NCBI RefSeq assembly: GCF_029784165.1
Contig: NC_073695.1
Span: forward strand, 198,970,857 to 199,034,856
DNA length: 64,000 nucleotides
Origin: Wyeomyia smithii
Lineage: Eukaryota; Arthropoda; Insecta; Diptera; Culicidae
Direction of reading: 5' to 3'
Shown here: positions 34,414-45,125 of the stretch, in pieces
Numbering within the stretch: the stretch's first letter is position 1
How the letters are laid out: every line of letters starts with the position of its first letter
Made by a program: the position numbers and the translations under genes
The notes under the pieces: generated by a model
What the model was told of the DNA's origin: nothing
What the model saw: the letters and a program-made list of their open reading frames with translations, nothing else
Databases searched by the model: none

Positions 34414-37329
34414 TGGATCTGACCGCTAGGTGGATTAATTTAGGTTTGTATTATGTCATTAGGAACTCTTCCAATGATTTCAATTTTGCACGAAAGATAG
34501 TTTATTAATTTCCACATGCCCTGGTTTAAAAAATGTATTAAAATGTATTAAAAATGGTGCTTGGTTCGGTTTCGTTTCGGCGAATCTCAACCAATTGTGC
34601 TTGTGCATTGGGCTTATAACTTTATGCTGCCGGTAATCACAACTCAGTTTATTTTATTTGGGTCTTCTGTTTAGATAGGACTGATTCTCGGTGACCAGTA
34701 TAATACATAGGACAATAATGCGACTACCATGGGTAAGGGCTGACATTGTTATGATGCAGTTAACCTCCGCCAACTCAGTATTCTCAATTTTTCCGTGCTC
34801 CCTGTAGTATTGAATCAATAGGTTACATACCTTTATTTATTTTTCAGTATGTTGCGGTACGTTCTATTGTATTAGAGTTTCAATTTTTCAATAGTACAGT
34901 TGCAAACAACAAAAAAGTGCGTTTAGAAAAAAAATATTTTTTTGGAGGTAAGGTTTCAAGTATAGCTTTAAGGCCGTGAACTTTCTCCCTATTGCTCAAA
35001 TCTCTATTAAAGTTTGGGTAAATGTTTTCAAGAAGTTGTACTATAAAATAGAGCAACTATTTTTATTTCGATGTTTTGAATATAAAAAATACGTAGCTCT
35101 TCAAAGAATATTAATCAAAAAATTAATTTCCAAAATCTGAGGCTACCAAAATCTGAGGCCGATGAGAAACAGACTTTCTGGAGGTAACATTGAGAACGTG
35201 CTGTGAGTCAGGCTTAACCGCGACCTTTTGCCAACTGCACTTACTAGTATTCTACCAAAGGACAATGCAACTGAATGTTCGGCCAGTGCTTCTAATGCTC
35301 AACTTTCTGCTATCAACTGTACCCAGTAGCGCTATTGCGACATTTTGGCTTAATATGATTTGTTTGAAGTCTATCGTTATCTCACAGAAATACTCCCAAG
35401 CTCACACACATACATACAAACACACACACACACACACACACATCGATACGCACACATACACACACATCGATACACACACATACACACGTACACACACGCA
35501 CAGGCACACACACACATTTTTTTAATAAAATTGTTATTTGTTCATTGAATTCAAAACAAAAAAAATTAACTTTCCTTTTCTACGATGAGGAATCCATTCA
35601 TTTCATCGGTGTTAAGTCAAATCGAAGTGATATAATTATCATTTGGAGGAAAACGAATTTGAAGTCCACTTTTTACTTCGGATTTCCAAGTTTTTCTGTG
35701 CAATTTTGATTTTATGGTTCGGTTATTGGTCGAATATGATACTGACACTATGGTAATCATATTTGACTTATCATGAATGAACAACATTTATCGTTACAAT
35801 CCAACCAATTTACCCGAAACAAGGTCATTAGAAAAGCAGCACATCTTTTTTATTCAAAAATGTTATATGTGAAAGTAAATGCAGTATGGGTTCGATTTTA
35901 AATCTTACAGAAAATGAGTAGAACACTTAAACAATCGGACCTATACTGTACTTACTTGTACCAAGTACTCACTAATCAATCAGATGTTGAGAATTATTCT
36001 CTATTCTTGATTACAATTCGAATATTTCTAAAAGAAAAACGGAGGTGTATTTTAAACTATATAGTACTGGAACTTATTGAATAATCATTGTGGTAGTGCT
36101 TTTCAGCAGGGGAATTGTGCCATTAGCCCGAACAATTTTTTGGTCATGCTGGCCGATTCAACGTCGGATATCACGAAAATCAGAAAAGTCTTCAAAGTGT
36201 TTTCGCAGCGTGTGGTTCCGTGATTAGGTGTAAAAACGAAACGAACGAATTTTTCGAGAGCTAGAAGATGAACTGCCGCTATTATATCAAAACTTCTAGC
36301 GCGTGAACATAGTTAATTTAGCACACCCTTTTGGCAAACAGGATTCAGTATAAGAATTCTGATTTATGAGAGGGAATGTCCGTTCGCCATTCGGTGATTC
36401 TTTGTAAAAAAGAGTCAATCCGAAAGGAATCGATAAAAAAAAATATTTCACGTACCCTGAAACTTATTGTTGCTAGAAAAGAATTATTGTTATGTTTACT
36501 AAAAATCTTAGTTCAATACGACTAAAAAGAAACTAGCTTCAGGAGATAGGTTCAAGCATTTGAATGTCTACTAATTAGTACGCGAAGATGACTATTGCGT
36601 TTATTTCGCGTCCACGACCCACGATCGATCATGCAAATTATGCCAACCTTGCGTTTTTTTAAATTTATTTATATCAGGTAGCCACCTCCTCTCTCTCCCC
36701 TCTTAGCACTACCTCTCAAATTAATATAAGGAAAATGTTCCATTCACCAAACCATAACAAAACAAGAGGTAGATAAATTCTTCGACATAACCGTAAGCTT
36801 ATCGTAATTCGATCAATTGAATAATAGCAATGTTTGGTACCTATTCATTTTTGTATTACCTGCTTGAGCAGCCTTCTTTTTAAATGAATAAAAAAAAAAT
36901 ATCCTATTATGTTTCAGACTACTCCAGCAGTTTTTCATTAATTGGTGTAGCAAACCTGCTGAAAACAATCGTTGCCCAAGTAGTCCGATAGCCTAAAATG
37001 ACTCTCCCTCCCGCCGTCACCACACCACATCATTGCTATTGCGTCACTGTGATGCGAAGGGGACAGGCAGTGATGCCACATATGCAGATTCATCTGTATT
37101 TATACAGATTTCTTACGTATTTTTCATACAGATATCTGCATATACAGATTACAGATTTACAGAGCTGTATATAGTCTAGTTATGTATTTATTATTTCCGA
37201 GTGAGCAATGCATCAACATTTTGTTACGTACTGAGAGGAAAAAGTTTATTCATTACCTGAACACATCGGGAACTGTACACTTCAGGATAAAACGACAATC
37301 GGATCATCATCGTTTCGTTTCCATCGCTG
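34414..37329. other. Spacer with microsatellite, otherwise featureless
   Basis: Apart from the CA-rich microsatellite at 35400-35516 and a 'cagatttctt...cagat' repeat-like patch at 37080-37160, I see no genes, element ends or RNA features. Confidence 0.4.
35400..35516. repeat. CA microsatellite with ATCGATAC interruptions
   Basis: Long runs of 'acacac' interspersed with 'catacac' and two 'acacatcgatac' units. Translating this gives a spurious His-Thr-rich frame, which is not a gene. Confidence 0.9.
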
Positions 37330-37503
37330 CTCAGAAGTAGGGTTGCTGATACTTTATCAATATTTGATATTATCAATATTTTCTCGTCGCAATATCGATA
37401 CTTTTGGCCGATATTGCCGTGATTGATATTATCGATATTTTGATATTGCCTATAAAATTTTGCCTACCAATCATAAATTCATCATGGCTTGCACACAATT
37501 TAA

Positions 37504-37701
37504 AGCCTGTAGTACACTCTTTGTCTAACGGTCAAATATTTGACCTTCTGACATAATGGTCAAATTTATTTGACATCATGGTTGTTGTTTGCCCGTGTTT
37601 TCCCCATGTTAAAATTGGAGAGTGACAAACCTTTGACAAAATTTTTATCTGTCAAGAAGTGACAAATATTTGACGCTTGGTCAAAGAGTGTATTAGAGCC
37701 T
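37504..37701 (+). mobile_element. PIF/Harbinger-like MITE, copy 1
   Basis: 198 bp starting 'agcctgtagtacactctttg' and ending in the inverse, flanked by TAA on both sides (37501-37503, 37702-37704). The 3-bp TAA duplication fits PIF/Harbinger. The interior shows 'gtcaaatatttgacc' palindromes. Close relatives lie at 39403-40748 (interrupted, inverted) and 52791-52994. The right end has mutated slightly ('tattagagcct'). Confidence 0.8.
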
Positions 37702-38174
37702 TAAGATATTCATTGAAAGTGGACATTATACAGAAAACAAACGTTAAGCCTTGGTTTCAGCATTGATAAACATATTTATTCGAAAATAAGTCAATAGCAA
37801 TTAAAGGACGTTTACTCTATTTCAGCCTTTTTAGGGCAAACCAACTAAAAAGTGGGTACCAGAATTGCTGGTACTAGAATCAATGATTGGTAGACAGTGC
37901 TGGTAAGTCATTTTCCCTAGCAAAATTCTTCGAAAATTACAGCCAATCATTTTCAATTTTCACTTCCAATGATCGCAGCACTCTTTCAAATACACTAGAC
38001 TTTCGTCCTAGTAACGTGCTGTTATACTCAGTTATACTCAGAGCATCGTTCACGGTTACGGAAAAAAATTTGGCGACAAATCCAACCAAATGATCTTCAC
38101 TTCAAAGCGAAAAAGAAAAACAAACAGTCCACTCCACCAAAATGAACCTCACCGAAACACTTTTTCACTGACAC

Positions 38175-38494
38175 CAGCGTTGCCAGGTCATTTTTTCAAA
38201 AATCTGGAAAAGGCAAAATAAAAATCTGGAAAAAATCTGGCAGTCATTTCGTGGGGTGAAAGGTTAATTTTCCGGATAAAAGTCTTGGGGTACGCAAAAT
38301 TTGAGGTGACAAAATTGCAAAATTTCGCGCCAAAATTGAAGTGCTGACCTTTTTGCGGAACGGAGAAAATAAAATCTGGATAAAATCTGGATCATCCATG
38401 AAAAATCTGGATAATTGGACATCAAAGCTGTCTACCTGGATACATGTTCAAAAATCTGGATAATCCAGCTAAATCTGGATACCTGGCAACGCTG
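38175..38494. mobile_element. hAT MITE with CAGCGTTGCCAGG ends (320 bp)
   Basis: Inverted ends 'cagcgttgccaggt' / 'acctggcaacgctg' flanked by the exact 8-bp duplication ACTGACAC (38167-38174, 38495-38502). The subterminal motif 'aaaaatctgga' repeats about ten times in both halves, looking like a transposase-binding cluster. Confidence 0.88.
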
Positions 38495-39402
38495 ACTGAC
38501 ACTGACCGATGCCTTGACAATCTTCGTTAACTGATAAACTGATTTTGTTGTCTTGCTTCCATCGCATGAAATATAGTGAGGTGTTTTGACAGTTCACTTC
38601 CATGCAAAAAGCGGGAAGAGAGAACTCTGAAAGGATTGAAAAAAATAACGTTTATGGATGCTATTTTTCACTTTCACTTAAGAGTGTCAACATGTATCAA
38701 CCCTGTTGGTAGATGAAAAATGTAAGCAGTTTGACAGCAATATGGTTGCCATATTTCCATTTTTATTGACAGCATGTATAGAGCAAATTTCCAGAAATTT
38801 GGGTGTGAAACTTCTCGGGGCAATAACCACCACATTAAACCGATCAAATGCGATGCCTTGGTGTTGCATTGGAATGGCAGAATCAATGAATTTCAGTAAA
38901 GAATCGGTGTCACATAAGCAATAACAGTAATGTTCAGGTGGGATGCTTCAGTAACTGGCTGGTGATTAGTCAATGGATTAGGAGACGCGGCTCACGAAAC
39001 GTCGGTTCAATCTGATTGTAAAATGCACCCTGCGTGAAGCGATCAGCAATCGGCCTGCTGTCCTAACGGACGAGATGAAATATCAGACACTTCGCCGGAA
39101 TATTCAATACTAAGGCATAAAACATGCTGAACGCCAACGCGAGCGATCGGGTGAGATTCTTGCCGTATGTTAATGAGCAACTCTACTCACGGCTGTTTAT
39201 TAACCTACGACAAGAATTTTGCCCGATCGGCTTAACTAAAAGCCAAACAAAAAATACACATAAGTAAAAAAAATATCGATAACTTGCGCACGATATCGAT
39301 TTTGTTATCGATGCAGCTTTTAATATTGATAAAGCAAATATCGATATCTTATTTTTAATATCGACAACCCTAATCAGAAGTGGGTAAATCATTTCTACCT
39401 AA

Positions 39403-40748
39403 AGCCTGTAGTACACTCTTTGACCGAGCGTCAAATATTTGTCACTTTTTGACAGATAAAAATTTGGTCAAAGATAATTATTTGTCACTCTTCAATTTTA
39501 ACATGGGGCAAACACGGGCAAACAACAACCATGATGTCAAATAAATTTGACCATTATGTCAGAAGGTCAAACATTTGACCCTAAGAGAAGAGTGGCCAAG
39601 TGGCTCCTTTCTCTTCTTCTTTGCTATGAAACATATCCCCGGTTGAACATTATTTTCATCTGCCTTACGCAAAATCCAGTGCAACCAGAAAAAATTATTT
39701 ATTTGATATTTTATTTAACAAAAAACACAACAATGAAAATTGGATTACAAACAACATATAAAACAAAACAACAAAACTTCGTCCATATTTATATCATCAT
39801 ACGACCACTGCCAAACTTTTTTTTTGTTTTTCTGACTTCTCCGGACTTTTTATCAGGGGGGATTTACTGCTGCCAAAATTCATATATGTGTGCGTTATCG
39901 CAGATCAACTCTGGTCCATGAAGTTTGTTGGTCCATGACGTTTAAAAGATTTCCTGTGTGGCGAGGAAACTTCATGATTTTCAGCTAATTGCAGGCTGCT
40001 GCCACCAAATTTCACTACGTAACGCAGTATTAATAAGAGATTTCCACGATTTCTAGAGTTTTGTTAAAAAAGAACGTTACAATTCTACTAAATTTTACTT
40101 CAATCAAAACGACACAATCAAAACAACCGGACGCCTTGTTGCCAAATATGCTGGTCACGGTTACACGATATTTGACAGAAAGATTCCCCCTGCTTTTTAT
40201 AGAGAGCAGAATGAAAAATATTTGGCGAAACCCTTAATTCCTGTTGCAAAATCAAAGGGAAAATTGCTTGTTTTCAAGAAAAGCTTGATTTCACGTTACC
40301 ACGAACAACTAAATAAACAACATAATAATAAAAAGAAATACCTTCACTGCATTTTTGACTATTGCGTGAGATTTTAAAATTTGAAATATCTTGTTCAGAT
40401 TTTTCGCATATTTTTAGCCACTGTCGATAAGGTTCTGCATTCTTGGGAAATCGATAAAATTTTACGACCAAACTCTTGGCACTTCATTCAAATTCTTTTT
40501 TGCTTTTTTTGTCGCAACGAAAACAAAATTGTGTCCACAATATTTCACTTTTACTTACTCAATGATTGGGTCGAACACCAGCTGTTTAGCAACACGGTAA
40601 GCTGAACCCCTTTTGAATATTGTCACACACGCGTGCTGTCAAAATCAACCAATCACGTTTGGAGCAAAAAACCTGGAGCAAACCGAGGTATCATCTTGGC
40701 CACTCTTCTCTTAGATTTGACCATTAGACAAAGAGTGTACTACAGGCT
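39403..40748 (-). mobile_element. PIF/Harbinger-like MITE, copy 2, interrupted
   Basis: Same family as 37504-37701 in opposite orientation, flanked by TAA (39400-39402, 40749-40751). It is split after 'catttgacc' by the insertion 39581-40714, and the second half resumes at 'atttgaccattagacaaag'. Confidence 0.85.
39581..40714. mobile_element. hAT-like element with CTAAGAGAAGAGTGGCC ends (1134 bp)
   Basis: 20-bp inverted ends ('ctaagagaagagtggccaag') flanked by the 8-bp duplication ATTTGACC (39573-39580, 40715-40722), inserted into the Harbinger-like MITE. No transposase was seen; open frames inside are short and unlike known proteins. An 8-bp TSD would also fit P or Merlin elements, so the superfamily is provisional. 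Confidence 0.82.
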
Positions 40749-40751
40749 TAA

Positions 40752-41640
40752 AAGACCTTCCCGCACATAAGGGCTGATTTACGTCAAAAATACGCATATT
40801 TGGGTAGTTTTGTTTTTCTGTGCAGGTCAAAACGAGGTGAAGCACGCTGCTTTATTTTAACTCTAATTTGATTAGGATCTACTCAGTTTGGTATTCTTAT
40901 GCAAAATGTCAAAAAGTGAGTTATCGGGTACTGGATAATTGAGTAACATTTACCCAAATTTTCATAATTACCATGTTTACTCAGTTTTGAGTTATTATCC
41001 ATGATGTTTACTCACCCCTGACTATATGTATTTGTCAAAAGTTTTCAACAGCAATATTATCTGTTTCCGAAGAACAATTGGTGTCGCTTTTTATTTTTAT
41101 TTTTTTTGCTAGCAGTTTCACAGCATTTGATCTTTCATCAAATCAAATATTCCTAATCAATTACATTACAAACAACATGTAACAATATTCCAAAACAATT
41201 TCAGCCCAACATCATTATTGCAGAGGATTTGAAAACATAAAAAACATCTCTTTAAAATGAACAACCGCATGTTTGTGTGTCCTGCGATGCCGTTTTGAGT
41301 CGGGCTTTTATTCGTGATAATGAACGGAAACATTTGTATCGATGTACAGTGCCCAATACATGCAATCGATACAATTAAAATCCTTCGCAGTGTTTGGTGA
41401 CGGATGATGACGGATTTTCTGGTGTGCGTACTGTACAAAAACATGAGCCACAGTTCACGGGCAACTGTGAACCGGTTGGTTGCCGCATTATATAAAGACA
41501 CGTGAATGATGTGAATGATGCGTGAATGATGCCGGATTGGAACCATTTTTGACGTATGACGCCCTTACTCAGAAGTGAGTAACCTTAAAAGAACTCTAAT
41601 TGGGGTACCTCCACTTTTTTCAAAAATGGGTCATACCTAA
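40752..41640. other. Spacer with a dispersed-repeat fragment
   Basis: 40755-40870 ('cttcccgcacataaggg...gtcaaaacgaggtgaagc') matches the reverse complement of 24455-24530 and the 24140-24160 area. Nothing else was recognised. Confidence 0.4.
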
Positions 41641-42485
41641 TGTCGTTTTCGTTTTCGCGGTGTACTACACTTTTTCCGTGCTATACTTTGCAGCTTCAAA
41701 TAAAACATTTTCAGTGTCATTGCATTGGTATGCGTAATAATGGGATAGCTGTCAATTCGTTTTGTTTTGGTCATAATCGCATTCGTCATTCACAATCGTT
41801 TCCATTTCATATGTCCATCTCGCAAATGTGCTGAAAAAAAATTTACCTGACACTTTACCACGTGGAACGAAAACCAAAACAAACCAGTTTTGACACATAC
41901 GTGTGAATGTGTTGGTAACCAGAGTCAATGTTTATATAGAGTCGCGCGAAGAGAAAATCTATCGTTTCGGCAACACAGTTTTTGTGCCGTTTGTTGCCAA
42001 GAACTATACAGTTCTGTTTTTCACCATGCAGAGGCGGATATCGTTTTTTGAAATTCTTCACAAGGTACACAGTTTTGAAAGATTACACCGGTGATGTTTT
42101 GTTAAATTTAAGTGAACCAGTGTACAGGTTTAATGTTGGATTGAAATGTGTAAGTAAAACTTCGGAAAAACACATATTCTTTATTACGCTCAATTACATC
42201 ACTTTTCATCCACTCCTAACATTATCACCTTGTTTATTTACATTGCTCGATTGGTACCCTCGTTTGACACTGATTTGGTTCCTTAGGCTTCATCTTTGCG
42301 GGACTCTTATAAACATAGACTCTGTTGGTAACTTCCTACAGCACACTCTGCTTTTTTCGGGTGTCATCAGTGACAGAAAAAGTGTAGGGAGAGACAGAAA
42401 AAGGGTAACACGAAAAATCAAATAAAACATTTTCGGTGTCAAAAGTGTTATTTGAGTGTAGTACACCGCGAAAACGAAAACGACA
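41641..42485. mobile_element. Harbinger-like element with 31-bp inverted ends (845 bp)
   Basis: The first 31 bases ('tgtcgttttcgttttcgcgg...gtactacact') are repeated exactly inverted at the end. Flanks are TAA (41638-41640, 42486-42488), consistent with PIF/Harbinger. No transposase frame. It lies about 360 bp upstream of the shutdown start codon, so it could overlap that gene's promoter. Confidence 0.78.
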
Positions 42486-42847
42486 TAACTCACTTTAGAG
42501 TAACAAATAATGTGCGTGAGGAATACAGAAATTCGCTATAAAAACATAAATAAATCCGGATTGAAACCATTTATGTATGCATTTATGTCATTCATGTAAA
42601 TATGCTATAGTTGAAATCCGTCGTGAAATTTGCCACCTGGGTTACTTTTGACAGTTTCCGGCAAGGATATCAAAGTTCAACAAGCGGTGGCGGTGTTTCT
42701 TTATTGTTGGTCGCAGTCTTTACGGCTTATTCAAAACATTAAAGTTGAAAGCTGTCGTTTTTCTGCTGACATAGCTCAAAATTGCACTACAATTGCTATA
42801 TTTCGTGCACACTACTTGTATAAGCACATATTTCGCCACTGTACATT

Positions 42848-44234
42848 ATGGATGATAAAGGTTTCGTGCTAAGTGAAGCCGTCAATATCGGGTAAATATG
42901 CATTTGATTTCTGCTCGTGTTCTAATTTTTATATATGTTAATATTGATGCAGCGACTTGTTGAGCGAAAAAGGAGCACAGTTTCAAATAAGTACCAAATA
43001 TAATGAGCATGGCGAAGAATTTTTCATGGAAGATGATTATGGAAGCGCCGACGAGGATGAGGACACTCACCGGAAGATTATGAGCCCTTGGGACAAGAGT
43101 TTCGATGAATTGCGAGCGCAAATGTTTATGGTTTCTGAATTTATCTATAAACGAATAACAAAACAGGGAGTAGGTGACGAACTTGTTCCCGAACGAGCCA
43201 GGGTTACCATAGATTATAATGGTTATTTCGAAGGAGAAACATATGCATTCGACTCGACTTCAATGCGTGGTGAATTCAAACAATTCACTATTGGAAGGTC
43301 TGAAGTGCTAATTGGTTTGGAGGATGCTGTAAAATCAATGAAACCAAGCGAAGAAGCTCAGTTCGTAATAGGCTATGAAGTTCTTTTCGGTGAGCTTGGA
43401 TGTAAGCCCCGAATTAAACCAAAGGCAGACGCCTTGTTTATTATCAAGTTAGTAAGTTTCACAGATCCTGGCGATGCAGAAGCATTAGATAAACTTACTC
43501 CAGAAGAGCAAATGTCATATAGCGTAGTTAAACAAAAGGTAGTGGACACGCGAAATCATGCTAAAGACTACTTCAAGAGAAATCTGGTTTCGAATGCCAT
43601 CAGCGATTATCATAAAGCTGTTGGTTACTTAGAAAGATGTCATGTTAAAGACGAAGAAGAACAAAAAGAACAAACCGAAACATTGATTCAGCTGTATAGT
43701 AGTCTGGCTGTTTGCTATAATAAAAAAGATAACCCTCGTCGGGCATGTTTAATGATAAATGAAATACGTCGACTTGGCAATATTGATCGGATTCCCAGGG
43801 CACTATTCCATGAAGGTCGTGCGCTTATGAATTTGGGCGAATATGAGCGGGCCAAAAACTGCTTACTAAAGGCACAGCGTCTTGAAGCTTCCAATAAAGA
43901 TATTAGTAAAGAGCTTAAGATACTAAACGAACGCTGGGAAAAGCATCGCCAGGACGAGAAAGCCATCTGTGCACGTGCATTTGGGTTAAAAGAGCGCAAG
44001 GATGAAAAACGCACTGAGGAACAAATTCGATTCACTGACACAATGCGAAAAACATTAGAAACTTTTGTAGAGGACGACAAGAGCAAACAACTAACGTTAC
44101 CTGAGGGTCTGACCAACAAGGAAATAGACACTGTACAGGATTTGGCGAACTCTTTCCAACTTAAGTTGACTCTTTATAAAGACAACAGTAAAGATTTCTA
44201 TCGGCTGGAGAAGATACCAAAGGAAGACAAATGA
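42848..44234 (+). CDS. shu: Shutdown homolog: FKBP-like/TPR co-chaperone of the piRNA pathway
   Basis: Exon 1, 42848-42891 ('MDDKGFVLSEAVNIG'), and exon 2, 42953-44234, are joined across a 61-bp intron (GTAAAT...ATGCAG); 441 aa (Drosophila Shutdown ~455 aa). Residues ~90-195 form the FKBP-like domain ('VTIDYNGYFEGETYAFDST', 'GRSEVLIGLEDAVKSMKPSE', 'FGELGCKPRIKP'), with the degenerate active site expected of this inactive FKBP class. Residues ~215-340 form TPR helices ('RNHAKDYFKRNLVSNAISDY', 'LFHEGRALMNLGEYERAKNC'). Family role: Hsp90 partner needed to load piRNAs onto Piwi proteins. AATAAA at 44325-44330. No sign of damage. Assignment to Shutdown rather than FKBP6 is by insect orthology; they are the same lineage. 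Confidence 0.87.
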
Positions 44235-44534
44235 AATCAAGAAAAATTTATGTAAAAATGTGAATACTTTTAAATGCTTGAATTCCGATCAAATTGGAGT
44301 TCCATACTTAACAAATGTAGAAACAATAAACTGTTGAACCAAAAGAATCTTAACCGCATAAAACAAATAAAAGTATTATTGACTTATAAATATCGAGTTT
44401 TGTGTGTGTTTAAACGTATTTCCTTTTGTATATTCACTTTTTATGGCACAACACCATTTTTAAGTATGAATCTGAAATTCGCTGTTCTTACCAAAAATCA
44501 AACAGACTTATAAATAACCTAGTTTTGACCTGGA

Positions 44535-45125
44535 GGACCGCTTTAAGACCAGTTAGGTTTGCTCCAGTTCAAGACTTGGTTAGGGGATATTCCCTAGCGA
44601 GGTAAAATATGTAGTAGGAGTGTGAGGACAGTAGTAGGAAATTGAGCTGGCCTAACGGTATTTCAACTTAAACGCGCCAAAGAACGTGGTTCGGCAGTTT
44701 GGTTTTTCCCGTCTGGATGAGGAACATTTTTTCCTAGTCTAAGTCACACCTTCTGTTCTCGTTCATTTTTCGCAATCTCGTAAAACAACATTACCCGCTT
44801 TAATAAACTTGATTTTTTCAATTATTTGCAAATAAGCCTATTGTGATTCGTCCATTCGCAGGTGTCTCTCCATTCATAAAATAATACAACATCGTGTGCA
44901 CAATGTGCTATAATAAATTGTGCGCTAGTCGGGTACAATTTTGTGGCGATTATAGCAGATTGCAGTGGCGGTTCGCAAACTTTTGTTTACATCTTTTATA
45001 AGCATCAGTTTCTCTTGTCAAATAAATTAATGACTGTGCAAGTAGCAGTTTCCAATATATGATACGGAAGCCTGATAATAAGCTACAAATCAAATTAAAG
45101 AAGTTTGTTTATATTTTATTTATCG
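44535..45125. other. Spacer containing a SINE remnant
   Basis: 44700-44816 ('cccgtctggatgagg...acccgctttaataaact') is a diverged 3' half of the SINE seen at 12100-12345; the tRNA-like B box is lost. The rest is the presumed promoter of the Tdp1 gene. Confidence 0.6.

Larger units (their letters stand above)
37338..39372. mobile_element. hAT-like element with TAGGGTTG ends
   Basis: Left 'tagggttgctgata' and right 'tatcgacaaccctta'-type end ('atatcgacaacccta') are inverted. Flanks CTCAGAAG (37330-37337) and ATCAGAAG (39373-39380) are a 7/8-matching 8-bp duplication. Subterminal DNA is full of 'tatcgata' and 'aatatcga' words. It hosts two later insertions: a Harbinger-like MITE (37504-37701) and a hAT MITE (38175-38494). 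No transposase was recognised. Confidence 0.65.

Noticed and set aside
35190..35548. His/Thr-rich open frames
   Set aside because: Translation of a CA microsatellite.
41166..41546. 126-codon minus-strand frame
   Set aside because: No recognisable protein features; lies in repeat-derived spacer.
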